Below, one piece after another: positions 1-12,000 of a stretch of DNA of 64,000 bases. The notes beneath the pieces are model-generated. The model saw only the letters and a program-made list of their open reading frames with translations, was not told the DNA's origin and did no database searches. Position numbers and translations under genes: made by a program. The stretch covers positions 159,312,053 through 159,376,052 of the forward strand of contig NC_134700.1 in the NCBI RefSeq assembly GCF_043290135.1. Reading direction: 5' to 3'. Within the stretch, counting starts at the first letter, position 1, and the number at the start of each line of letters is the position of its first letter. Source of the DNA: Rhipicephalus microplus. Lineage: Eukaryota > Arthropoda > Arachnida > Ixodida > Ixodidae.

Positions 1-319
1 GTGATCAGAAATAGCTACACAGCCCCCAATAGTTTCTAATTAGCCAAAGTGGTGTTGGCCACTGCTTCAAATTGTCCACCAAAACTTCCATAGCATGTAT
101 GAGGCCCACTGAAACTCTTCACATTAAGTGCAATTTCAAAATGAGCAACTTCAAATGAATGAGGTTTTATTGTACATAAGCTGTATGAGTGAAGGCAATT
201 CCACTATTAAAATGTCCCAAAAATTGGAAGAACACAGTACAGCAAAATCTCGATACAACGAATCTCAAGGAACCGCTAAAGATCATTTGTTATTTTGAAA
301 AGTCGTTGTAGTGGAAGTA

Positions 320-2408
320 CAGTAAAAGCTCGTTAATTCGGATTTCACGGGACCGGAAAAACTGTCTGAATTAACCGAATGCCGAATTAACGAATGAACA
401 GGGAAAACAACATTTAAAATCAAGCTGCAGAAGCATACCTTTATTTGTTGAAGTATTTTGTAATTGTCGTCTGCGTTTCCGTGCAGATTCCAGCTGACAT
501 CACAATTTTTCTTAACTGTTCCAAATGGCCAACAGCACGCAAGCTGTCGGGAGTGTTCAGGCAAGCGTCCTCTAATATTAACAGCGCCTCAGAGACTTCC
601 CGTGAGGTGCGATGAGGTCGCGGCTGTATCTCCTCGCATGATTCTTCGTTGGAATCGTGGTCTTCATGGGCGCCCGTGACATCATTACTAATCTCTTGAT
701 CGGTCAGGAGACCACTCGTGGCGACACCATGATCAATCGCGATGTAGTCCTGAAAGGTCACATCTGTGGGAAGGACAGCATCGAAAGTCGGGCAGTCATT
801 GTCGGTGGACTCGGCTGACACCTCCTCGATGCCATCGTCAGCTACTGCTGCATGCTCGGGCCTCACAAAACCGCTGTGCCGAAAACAGTTGGCGATGACT
901 TGCGGCGGAGTGTTTTTCCACACGTGGGCGATGATGTGCACTGCGCCGAGTAAATCCACTTGATACAACTTTCCAGCTTCTGAGCATAGGATCATTTGCT
1001 CTAGCAGGTGCTTGCGGTACTTCGACTTCGCGTAGTGAATGATACCCTGGTCCATCAGCTGAAGAGCAGACGTAGTGTTGGGCGGCAAAAAAACTACTTT
1101 GATGCTCTTCAGTTCGACTGTACAGTTATGGGCACTGCAGTTGTCAACAACCATAATTATCTTGCGGTCCTTCGACGTGAAGTGCCGGTCCAACTGCTGC
1201 AGCCAGCCGCGAAAAATGTCCGATGTCATCCATGCCTTCCTGTTCGCTATGTACTCAACAGGAAGGCTTTTGACGTTCTTAAAACAATGTGGCTTAAGCG
1301 CATTCCCGACGACAAGTAGTGGCAAGCGCTCCGTGTCAGTCATATTGGCGGCAAGAAGCACAGTTATCCTTTGCTTGCACTTCTTGCCACCAATGCACGC
1401 GTCCCCTTTGAAAGTCACCGTCTTGTCGGGCAGAGCTCTGAAAAATAGAGCAGTTTCATCTGCATTGAACACGTCACGTGGTTCATATGCGGCGATGTGT
1501 TCCAGCAGCTTCACATTTCTCCACTCGGTGGTGACGCTTTCGTCAACACTGGCCTTTTCACCGCACACACTCCTGAAGACAAGTTCGTGTCTCTTTCGAA
1601 ACCTCGCAAACCACCCTTCTGACGCTTTGACACAATTCAATGTTCATCATTGCAGCGTACTTCTCACCTTGTGCCATGATGACAGGTCCGCTCAAAGGCA
1701 GATGCGCGTTGCGACAGTCAGTAATCCATCGGAGCAAAGCTTTTTCGAGCTGGGGATGAGCTGCGGTTCGCAACCGCTTTCTAGAGGCATGAAACTTCTC
1801 GCTTTCGAAGGCTTGTCGAATCTGTTGTTCATTTTTCACGTACGTTCCCAACGTGCTCCGCTTCACGTTGTACTTGGTCATAACCTGCTGTCACGATTTG
1901 CCGTTCTTCAGTGCTTCCAAAATTTCCACTTTAGTCGCCAAGTTCTTCGCGTCATAGTTCTGCCGCTTTTTCGGTGTTGCCATCACTGTAGCGCACGATG
2001 GTGGTGGCATGCAAATACGGTCACAATGGAAGAAAAAAAGAACTTCGCAAGAAGAGATGGTTCCAACACGACAACACAAGGGAAAATGGCGTCGGAGGCG
2101 CTGAGTGGAGAAGAATCGAAGACGCCGACGTTCGGTGACGCTGCGATTGCCCCCACTAGTTGATGATGATGGCGATGCCACTCTGGTTTCGGTTTCACTC
2201 CAGTGGTGCCAGCGCTGCGTTATCACACTTTTGTGTAGCAGCAGCCATCAGCACTTGTCCGAATTAAGCGGTGCGGAGCCGAATTCCGACGAAATAACGA
2301 AGGTTTGGTCTCATAGATAAACATGCACTTTGGCCGGGACCAATAGAGCCGTCCAAATTATCCGAATTTCCGAATTAACGGGTGTCAAATTAACGAGCTT
2401 TTACTGTA
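320..2408 (-). mobile_element. Tigger-like (pogo/Tc1-mariner) DNA transposon, full length
   Basis: Terminal inverted repeats start CAGTAAAAGCTCGTTAA at 320 and mirror at 2408, with TA target duplications at 318-319 and 2409-2410. The 2089-bp element lies in the UBR3 intron after exon q. Its minus-strand transposase gene is broken (see next entry), so this copy should be immobile unless helped in trans. Confidence 0.93.
441..1983 (-). pseudogene. Tigger transposase, disrupted
   Basis: A cut-and-paste transposase with a CENP-B-type DNA-binding N-terminus and a DDE_1 catalytic domain. The start is MATPKKRQNYDAKNLATKVE at 1983. A stop follows ALKNGKS near 1891, then the second helix-turn-helix (TKYNVKRSTLGTYVKN) resumes in the same frame. 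A frameshift near 1640 separates the DNA-binding half from the catalytic half. The three acidic residues are visible in NADETALFF, VVDNCSAHN and LMDQGI. The C-terminus ends ITKYFNK at 441. At least two lesions make it non-functional. Confidence 0.92.
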
Positions 2409-2410
2409 TT

Positions 2411-2927
2411 AAAAATTTGCGCGAAAGTTGTAAACAAAAACACGTGAGTAGTCTGCCTGTGTTGTGTTATGCTCTAATAAATGAGAAAAAACAAGATCGA
2501 TACACTACGAAACCAGTGCATGTTTATTTGAGGAAGAGTGCAATCTATCTTGACGTGGGCAGCTCGACTGCTGAAAAATAAACTCTTGAGCGTGCACATC
2601 TTTTTTACGCACTGCGACTTATGGACGTTAAATATCAATTCTTCACGTTGGTTTGGGCATGACAGTTGCCTCATGAACAAAGAGGGTAATGTTCTAAGGT
2701 TTGTAGCTAAGTGATAGTAAAAAGGGCATAGGCACAAGGATTGTGAATAAACAGCTTACCTTACAAAAACCACAGCTTGGAATTGCTACTGCTCAAAGCT
2801 CTTGCCTGTGGTTACTGATACAAGCAAAATTGGGAAACACCGTGTGCGACGCTACTTTTTTCACTCACATCAACCTTTAAGAAGTGCAAAAACAGTGCAC
2901 ATTTCAACATTCGCAGGATGTGCTCAC
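2411..2927. other. UBR3 intron, nothing recognised
   Basis: AT-rich sequence between the Tigger element and exon q. No coding, RNA or repeat signal that I trust. Confidence 0.6.
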
Positions 2928-3023
2928 CCTTTGGGACAGCATGTAGGACTTGTGGCAGTCCAGATGGAGGTAATGGCCACACGTCTGCACATGTACTCCA
3001 CCCTCCCAGCCTATGTTCACCGA
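2928..3023 (-). CDS. UBR3: UBR3 exon q, RING-H2 His/Cys core
   Basis: A 32-codon exon reading [20 protein letters not shown] then [12 protein letters not shown]. It supplies the Cys-x-His and the following His/Cys zinc ligands of the RING-H2. The acceptor is CACTGTCACAG and the donor GTGAGCAC; phase 0 on both sides. It is 6.9 kb from exon p, across the intron holding the gypsy element. The last Cys pair must be in an exon left of position 1. Confidence 0.95.
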
Positions 3024-6000
3024 CTGTGACAGTGGAAACTGAAATCGACAAGAAAAACAGAAGTGACAGAGCCATACAAAGTCGCCGTGAAGTGCAGGTC
3101 CTTAAGAAATCATCAGGCAAAGAAGAGTGTTAATGCAATTAACAGTGATTTTTCCGAATAACTAGGTAAAAAAAGCTTTCATGCACTGATGCGCTGTATA
3201 CAACCGACAGCATCAAGGACCAAAGCAGCAAGATTTAGCGGTTGTCAGTTGTGCTTAACCTGTACTTACATATAAATGAAAACAAACACTAACTAGTCCG
3301 CTTTTTCACTAACGTGCATCTAAATTTATTTAATGTAGACCATGTGTGCAAGAACATTACTAACTTGGTGAGCACATCTGTCACCGTGGAAGAGGAGAAT
3401 GTGTGTCATTAGAACTACAGCAAGATTCATTACTTCTTCATTCACTGGCTAACATAAATGAGTACATAGAACTGCACCTCAAACCTGATTGACGCTCATC
3501 ACATACTGATAAAGGTGCTTTGTTGAGCTTATTGTGAATTCAGAAAAACGCAATCCACACGGTGTATTACTACTGCAACGGAGTTTAATAGTGACGCCAG
3601 GTAGTAGGCAGACGGCCAATACGGACAAAAATACTCGAACAGTCCAGCGTCCACAGCTCGTGCGCATGCTCACCCTTGGCACTAAGAGATGGTCCCACTG
3701 GTCATTGCCTTGCGAATTCACCACTACAATACCCCAACCATGAAGACGAGCCATCCTGGCGACTCAAGGTGACGAGAGAACAGGAGGGTCGTAGCAGGGC
3801 TTTAGGCGACTGACGTGGACCATCTTACAACCAAGGCAGCGCTTGTTCGTGGACTGCTTGACTGGTTTAATCACATAGGTGACAGAAGAGGGGTGCTGGA
3901 TGACGCGGTAAGGGCCAGTATACTTTGGTGCAAACTTAGGAGTCAGTCCAGAAGAGTGGAAAGGCAGTTGAAGCCACACGAGAGAACAGATGAGGAAAAT
4001 GTCCTGGACAAGATCACGATCATGGCAATCTTTTGGGAGGGCTTCATTATCGGCTGTGAAGGACCGTGCAAGCTGACGACACTCTTCAGCGTGATCGGCC
4101 ATTTCAGAAACTGGGCTGAACTCGGAGGCATCAGGATTGTATGGCAGAATTGTGTCGAGTTTGCTGCATGGGTCACGACCATATAAAAGAAAAAATAGAG
4201 AAAAGCCTGTTGTTGATTGAATCGCGTGTTGTAAGCGTACATCACGAGAGGAAGAACGACGTCCCAGTTAGAGTGGTCAGAATCAATATACATAGCGAGC
4301 ATGTCCTCCTAGAGTTTTATTGAAACGTTCCGTTAGGCCGTTCGTCTGAGGGTGGTGGGCTGTTGATGTGCGGTGTACTATACGGCATGAATGAAGGAGC
4401 TGTTGCAGAACTACCGACATATATACGCAACCTCTGTCACTCAGTAGCTCCCGTGGTGAACCATGACGAAGAACGAACCGATGCAAGATGAAGGTTGCAA
4501 CTTCACGAGCACCCGCCAAAGACAGCGCTGCCGTTTCAGCGTACCTTGTCAGATGGCCGGCAGCCACAATCACCCATCGATTACCAGCAACAGAGCACGG
4601 TAGTGGGCCGTATAGGTCAATCCCAACACAGTCAAATAAGCGTGCAGGACATGGTAAAGGCTGAAGTTGACCGGGTGAATGAGGAAACGTCTTGCGCTGC
4701 TGACACGAGGAACATGAGCGAATGTGTTTGCGTACAAATGTGTACATACCTCGCCAATACAGTAAAAGCTAGTTTATTCGGACCTCGTTAACTCGGAAAT
4801 TCAGTTAACTTGGACTCGCGGCGCGGTCCCGGCAAAACTGTGTACATTTCAATGAAGTGAAATGCTCATTTAATTCGGAGGAATTTAGCTGCGCACCGGT
4901 TATCTCGGACAACTCCAGAGAGGGCTATCGGGACTCCAGAGTCATGCGATCTCGGCGGCTTGGAGGCTCAAGCACGGCTTGGCGTAACCGACGGCAGATC
5001 CGGAGTTTTGGAGAAACTAAAACCGAGCAAACTGCAGGAGAATATGATGTTGATGACAGTGAATGAAGGGGAAGTGGCTAGGTGGCGCTAGTCACTACCC
5101 GGCGGAAGCGCTTGGGCCACCGACACATCCATTGTCAACGCCTCCTAGATTTCCCGTGCCTGCTGGATTATCGGCGGCACGGAGAAAGGGAAGGTTCCTT
5201 TTCTTCCTCCGTGATCGGCGGTCACTTGGGAAGCGGTTGTAGTCAAAACTACGATGGTGGCGCCACTCAAGTAGGAATGTCTTTAAATAGGTTTTTACGT
5301 TTTTAGAGCTTATATGCAACAAAAATAACGTAAAAAAGTTTTAAAACGGCATAAACGTAATTATAATTAACTTTACATAAGTGACGCCGTCATTTAGCAA
5401 GCAACTTTTTTAATACAAGGCATCCTCTGAAATTAGTAGCAAATGCCAAAATTGCCAATTTCAAAGGCCAAGTACAAAGAATTTTATCCCTACGTAGGCA
5501 GCGCCGCCATAGATGACCGGCGTTTCGCGCTCATCCGGCAAGCACGGGACATCAAGGAGGCGTTGCCAGTGTCTACTAACAGCTGCTTGCTATGCCCATG
5601 CTACGCCTACTGGTGTACTACTTTGTGTCTTTGTTCTTTGTGTTGTGACTTCGCGTGTTGCGGTGTGTTTGTGCACGTTGTCGCCGCCGTCGCGCTTCAT
5701 GGCGACCGTCACAGGAGTTAAGCGGCCACAGCAGCCAGCGAATGATCTTGAAAGAAAGGTTATGATATTGAAAGACGTGATGAGCCGATGCGACCTCGCC
5801 ACACCGTGCAGGAGGCCGCTGAAGCCCTCGCTGTCCTCGAGGGGTTCTGCGTTCGTTCTCGCGACAGTGAACGTGCGAACCACCACCTGATGTGATTAAA
5901 TGTAGTAACGTTGGCGGATCCGCTCATACGTCCTTAGCGCACCAGCGTGTGCATGTTGCAGTTCAGCATGAAAATATTTGCAGATATCAGACCGCATATG

Positions 6001-9000
6001 CCTGGGTATGACAAGCAGCCATTTACGACCGGTCACTTGATAGTTGCGATGGTATAGCAGGCCATCCCGTACGCTGAAATGCGTTGCTTGGCGGCGAAAA
6101 GCACGCAGGTAACCAGAAGTTGATGTGTCAGAAATCATATTCAAGAGCGAGACAATCCATGGGTCCTTCTGTTGTTCAGATGGCATGTCTGTGACGCTGA
6201 CGGCAGAGAGAGGAAAGTCAAAGGCTGAGATTTTAGATTCATCAGATTTCATGGGTGATCGTGAAAGCACATCTGCGTCAGAGTGCTTTCGCCCTGATCG
6301 GCAGATGACGCAAATGTCAAATTCTTGGAGGCGTAGTGCCCAACGCACAAGGACACCAGAAGGATCTTTCAGTGAAGCTAACCAACAGAGTGTGCAATGG
6401 TCAATTACCACATCAAAAGTTTGGCCATACAAATAGGGGCGAAACTTGTTTAATGCCCCCACAATCGCGAGGCACTCTTTTTCAGTAACAGGATAGTTGG
6501 CTTCTTCTGCCTTAATGAGAGCGCGACTGGCATAGGCGACCACATACTCCATAAAACCTGGTTTGCGTTGCGCGAGTACTGCACTAAGGTCGACGCCACT
6601 TGCATCTGTGTGTACTTCCGTCGACGCAGTAGGGTCGTAATCAGTATGGGTGGTAAGGAATTGGCGCAGAGTTGCGAAGGATTCGTCACAGGCTTCTGTC
6701 CAATTCGAAAGATCTGCAGGGCCAGCAAGGAGTTTGGTGAGCGGAGCGATGATGGAAGCAAAGTTCCGGACAAACCGACGAAAATAGGAGCACAGGCCCA
6801 CAAAGCTCCGTAGTTCTTTAACTGTAGTCGGCTTAGGAAATTTGGCAACAACACGAAGTTTGTCAGGGTCGGGAAGACTGCCAGCTTTGGATACGACATG
6901 ACCAAGGATGGCGAGTTGTTGAGCCTCAAAGTGACATTTTTCAGGTTAAGCTGAAGCCTGGTGTTTGTAAGGCAATGTAGAATCTTACACAGACGAGTGA
7001 GATGCGAAGTCAAATTGTGTGAAAAGACCACAACGTTGTCAAGATAGCACAAGCATATGTTCCATTTGAGACCACGCAAAATGCTGTCCGTCATTCGCTT
7101 GAATGTGGCGGGTGCATTGCAGAGTCCGAATGGCATTACGGTAAACTCATAGAGGCCATCCGATGTCACGAACGCTGTTTTTGGACGATAAGACTCAGCC
7201 ATTGAGACCTGCCAATAACCTGAGCGGAGGTCAAGCGAGGAAAAGAATTCTGCACCTTGGAGACAATTGAGAGCGTCGTCTATGTGGGGAAGAGGGTAAA
7301 CATCTTTTCTCGTAATGTTGTTTAGGCACCTGTAGTCTACGCAGAACCGGATGGAACCTTTCCTTTTTTTTTTTTGACAAGTACAACTGGGAAAGACCAA
7401 GGACTACAAGAAGGCTTGATGACTCCGCGCTGTAGCATGTTGTCTACTTGTTCTGTGATTACGCGACGCTCCACTGGCGACACACCATAGGGGCGCTGGC
7501 GCAAAGGAGTGCTCTTCCCCGTGTCAATTGTGTGAGCAACAGTGTTCGTTCTTCCTAGCACCACATGAGGAAAGTCAAACGAACGCCTGAATTCGTGCAA
7601 CAGGGTAAGAAGCTGCTCTCGTTGAGACGGGCGAGATCGCTGTCAATAGAATGGTGAAATGCACTGGAAGACACGCTGTCCGAGGCAAGGTGAGGAACCA
7701 ATGCATTCAGCTCCATATTCGGCTTGGTGCCGAAGAAATCGGCAGGCACGATAATATCTTCATCGATAGGCTAAGTGTGGCCGAGCGTCGCATTGCAGCG
7801 CGAGCTGAGGGGGCACGAGTTGGGATTGGAAATAAATATTCCGGTAGTGTCCTGACAAAGCTCTAAAGCGGCGAATGGCAGCGATGTGTGGTGCTGGCTA
7901 CCGAAGATGTCAGATGGCGTGAACAGGACGGTAGCGTCAGAAAGTGAAGCATAGCAGGCAGGGACAAATTGGGCGCTGAAAAGAGAAAGGTCAATGTTCG
8001 TCGCGACGACAAGGTTGGCCACACTAGATACGGCCGCATCAACCGAAAGCGCATCACGAAGCGGTAACAGCTCCACTTCGGCGCGAGCACAGTCCACGAC
8101 AATGTGATGACGTGATAAAAAATCCCATCCTAGAATGACATCATGGGAATATGAAGCCAGCACGTGAAATTCAATGGTGTACAAAATGTCTCGCATTATC
8201 ACTTTTGCTGAACATGCCCTACTGGGCTCAATTTGTTGGGTGCTCGCAGTGCTAAGGGAAACCACGGGAAAAAGCATCGTTACTTTACGAAGAGAGCGGC
8301 AGAGTCTTTGATTTATCACAGATATCACGGCACAAGTATCAATGAGTGCAAGTGTTCATACACCTTCGACGATTAGATCAATAAGATGAGGGCCGGTTGT
8401 CAGCAGTGCGCCAGGATTTCCGGAGTGCTGCTGTGTAGCTGGAAACGGCGCAGTGGACGGTCGCACAGGTTGTGGAGTATACAATGGCAGACGACCTGGT
8501 GGCGTTGCCGCGATGGCTGCATAAGTCAGTGGCGCGGCAACAGGTGTTGGTGGAGATACAAACGTCGGCAATGGCAACGTCTCGGAGACCTGCTCCTGAA
8601 TAGCCTGTCTGAATGTCGGCGTTAGGTGGTTCGTTCAAACTTTGGTGGCCGGCAGATACGAAAGACACGAAAGCTGTCATGCGACCTCTTTGCATACATT
8701 ATCTTTTATCTGCACCAGCAGGGTGCTGTCACCACCAACGGCCAGGGTAGCGAGAGAGTCGTCTGCCGTCGTCGACCTCCGAGCTGATGCACGTTGTTTG
8801 CGAATTTCTTCCAAGCTCTGGCACAAGGTCACAAGTTCGAACACGGTACTTGGGCCCTTTGCCAGCAACATTTGCAAGGCGTCATTGTCTATGCCTTTCA
8901 AGATATGCCTGATCTTGTCCTGTTCGGTCATCTCAGATTTAAAGCACAGGCATAAATCGATGACATCTTCTATATAGATTGTGAAGCTTTCACCCCATCT

Positions 9001-12000
9001 TTGCGCACGTCTGCGTAGGCGCTGTTCAGCACGAAGCATGCCGCGCTGTGGGGCAATCGAACACAGCTGGAAGGGTGGTCTTGAAAGCGGCCCAAGTGGC
9101 AAATTCAGCCCGGTGATTTGTGAACCACAGGCTGGTGACGTCGCTTGAGGGAAAATGGGACATACTCCAACTTCGAGGGGTCGTCCTACTTGTTGGTGGT
9201 GCTCATATTTTTCAAACAGATGCAGCCAGTCTTCCCCATGTTGGTCCTCGGTGCCGCTGAAGAAGGGGAGATCCCGTTGGCGCAGTGTGGTAGACACGAT
9301 GACCAGTTGAGATTGGGCCGTGCTTTGCTGGGCGGTGCCTTGCGCGGTGGTCTGACCAGGCATTGTTGTTGCAGTGAACAGCTTCCGGCTTCGAAGTTTC
9401 AGATTTGCGTACCCAGCACACTTCCACAATGTTGCAAGGGAGTTTAATAGCGATGCCAGGTAGTAGGCCACAGCTGGTACAGACAAATATACTCTAACAG
9501 TCCGGCGCCCACAGCTTGTGCACACGCTCCCGCTTCACACTACGATGGTCTCACTGGTCATTGCCTTGCGAATTCACCACTACACTACTACCAACAAGCC
9601 CATTCTTACATCCTTTCAAGTAATACTTCTAGGACAGTGGCAGCCCCACCTATTCTCTGTCCAATACTGTGGCATAGCCAGGGGCTGGCACAGCAAACCT
9701 GTGACCCCAACCACCTAAAAAATAATTCTGCCTACATTTCTAAGCAACTCCATTTCACTTCTAACTCCTGCCTTCACTCATTTTGTCCTTCCTAATGTGC
9801 TACCGATTTCACTATGTATAACGTTAAACTCGTTCGAAAATATTCATATTCACATCAGCAAAACAAGTACGATGCTATCAGATTGAATATTCACACTCCA
9901 TAACTTCTTTTCGTGCACTCACGTCATCAAAGTGCATGGTGAGGGCCTCAAAACGCTTTTTCATGTAGGCCGATCGACTGGCATCCTGAAGCAATGGCAG
10001 GCGTTCCTCGTCTGAGCAGGGAAGCTTGCGGTCCACATCCTCTTCCTCCCTAGCGTGGCCCATCACTGCAGAGAAGTAAGCCCCAACAAAACCTTGTTTC
10101 TATGAAACCGTGGTGCCACAGGTGATGAGATTAAATTAATTTTGAGTTAACTGATTACTTATTTCAGTGTCCGGCTAATCGTACTTTGCGAAACCAGGTA
10201 CCTCAATGCTGCAGTGAAATCTAGAGTGCAGGCACCGAAATAACACTGACTACAGTGAAAGCTACTTTCATGTGTATCCCTTTAAACAATTAAATAAATT
10301 ATATATGCATAACATGTATTGTGTTATCCAATTCGTTGCATATTCAGATCTGAGAAAAGTGTAGCACAGCCACAGAACGGACCACAATCAGTGAACTTGT
10401 CATTTTTGTCAAATACAGGCTTTATGCGTGAACACAAAAAAATACATGCAAGAATGTGAAGCATAATCTGCATCCCAAAATATATATGAAAAGCCTCTCA
10501 GTTAGCATCAATTTCACTATACAAATTGGGCATCTCCTACCAACATATTTACGGAAACTGCTATTTGCCTCATGGCTGCACTGACAAACTTTTACAGTGA
10601 TAATGTGAATGGTATACCTGCTCGATTTCATGGCGTCTATCGATGGACTCAAAACCAACATCACCTCCTTCGAGTGAGCAATGGCATCACGTAATTACTG
10701 TATCATGACGCCACATCATCAAGTGACCTTGTCGGCTGGTCAAACTCGAGGTCAAACGTAGATGGATCCTAGAGACAGTACTGCAACACTACGTCATGTG
10801 CAGAAAGCTTGAGCGGAGCGGTTCACCTTTTGTGAAAGTTTCATAACATCAGTTTATTCTAGGTACTGTGCTGGCATGGTGGAGCAATGGCAACTATGGG
10901 TCGATTGTGCATTGTGATAATGCCTGAAAAGCAATGTTTTTATGAACGACGTAGAGAGCTGAGACGGGAGCAAACCGGTCAACTCTGCTGGTTACCCACC
11001 TTCATAGAGTGGAATGGGTCCAACTTTTTTTACACTCATGACGCAATGGCTCTGACATAAAGAGAGTACTCAACTGCAAATTTGCTTTGCCAGAATTCCA
11101 GGGAAAAAATTGAGGTTTACCTTGTTCAGTCAAACCAAACAATACTGAACCATACTTATGGCATCGAAGAAAGAAAAAGAAAGGCTCCCCAAGTATTAAG
11201 CGCACGCTTCCTCCTCAGATAACTGCGGCCGTCTAATCTTAGCCAAGGTAGGCAGGCACTGACAGGACAGGAGTGCTTACCACTAGTTGCCTGCAGCAGT
11301 ACCACCATGCCTACAGGCCGTGCCACCGTGGAAGGCGATGTCTGGCTGCAGATGACGCACTCGTACTCCTTGGAAACGGACACCATTGGTTCGGGCTCTG
11401 ACAGTTGCTCAGTCATGTCCAGCTCCTCGGTTTCTGAGCAGGCAGTAAAAGAAAAAAAAATGCCCATCAGTGTCTAAATTACTGGAATGAAGCCGTGGTT
11501 CTCTTCAACCCTCTCTCCAACATGTAGTAATGCCAGCTTGACTCCAGCAATGCAAAAACTACACAATTATTCTACAAGACCGAAAGTTGAAGCAGCTACA
11601 ACTCTATTCTGTCAGGTCATAAAGATGAAATTTGTACTCAAGCAAACAAAGAAAAGGAAAGAAAATTAGAATGCTATTGAAGTTGTGAAAGGATTAGCAA
11701 AATAACTAATTAAGGGGGGACGCTAGTCTTGAATGAATGAAAAAACTTTATTGTGAAATCCGGCTAGTTGCTGGTCTGGGCCAGACCGCCCAGATGGAGG
11801 ATAGAAGACCTTGTCTCCCAATAGCCTCCCTGGCCTGCTGGTTAGCCCAATTTGGTTTTCTAGTTCAGAGCCGAGCAGCATTGAACGCCAGCACTCCCGG
11901 AGAGGTTCTGGGTAGTCTGTTTGCTTCTCAAGACACTCCCAGAGCATGTGGCTAAGGGGGCCGCTTCTACTTTACAGGCTTTACATATCGAGTCTGGGTA

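Larger units (their letters stand above)
3574..9584 (-). mobile_element. Ty3/gypsy LTR retrotransposon, complete but decayed
   Basis: Two short LTRs (155 and 152 bp, TG...CA) flank gag, protease, reverse transcriptase, RNase H and integrase in gypsy order on the minus strand. The 4-bp direct repeat CTAC at 3570-3573 and 9585-9588 is the target duplication. Many frameshifts, a changed protease motif, a changed polymerase motif and an internal insertion show it is dead. A purine-rich stretch (TGGTTGGGG) lies just before the downstream LTR and fits a polypurine tract. Confidence 0.95.

Noticed and set aside
1075..2163. Plus-strand open frame of 362 codons
   Set aside because: It is antisense to the Tigger transposase, which has clear DDE_1 motifs on the minus strand; the plus translation has no recognisable pattern.
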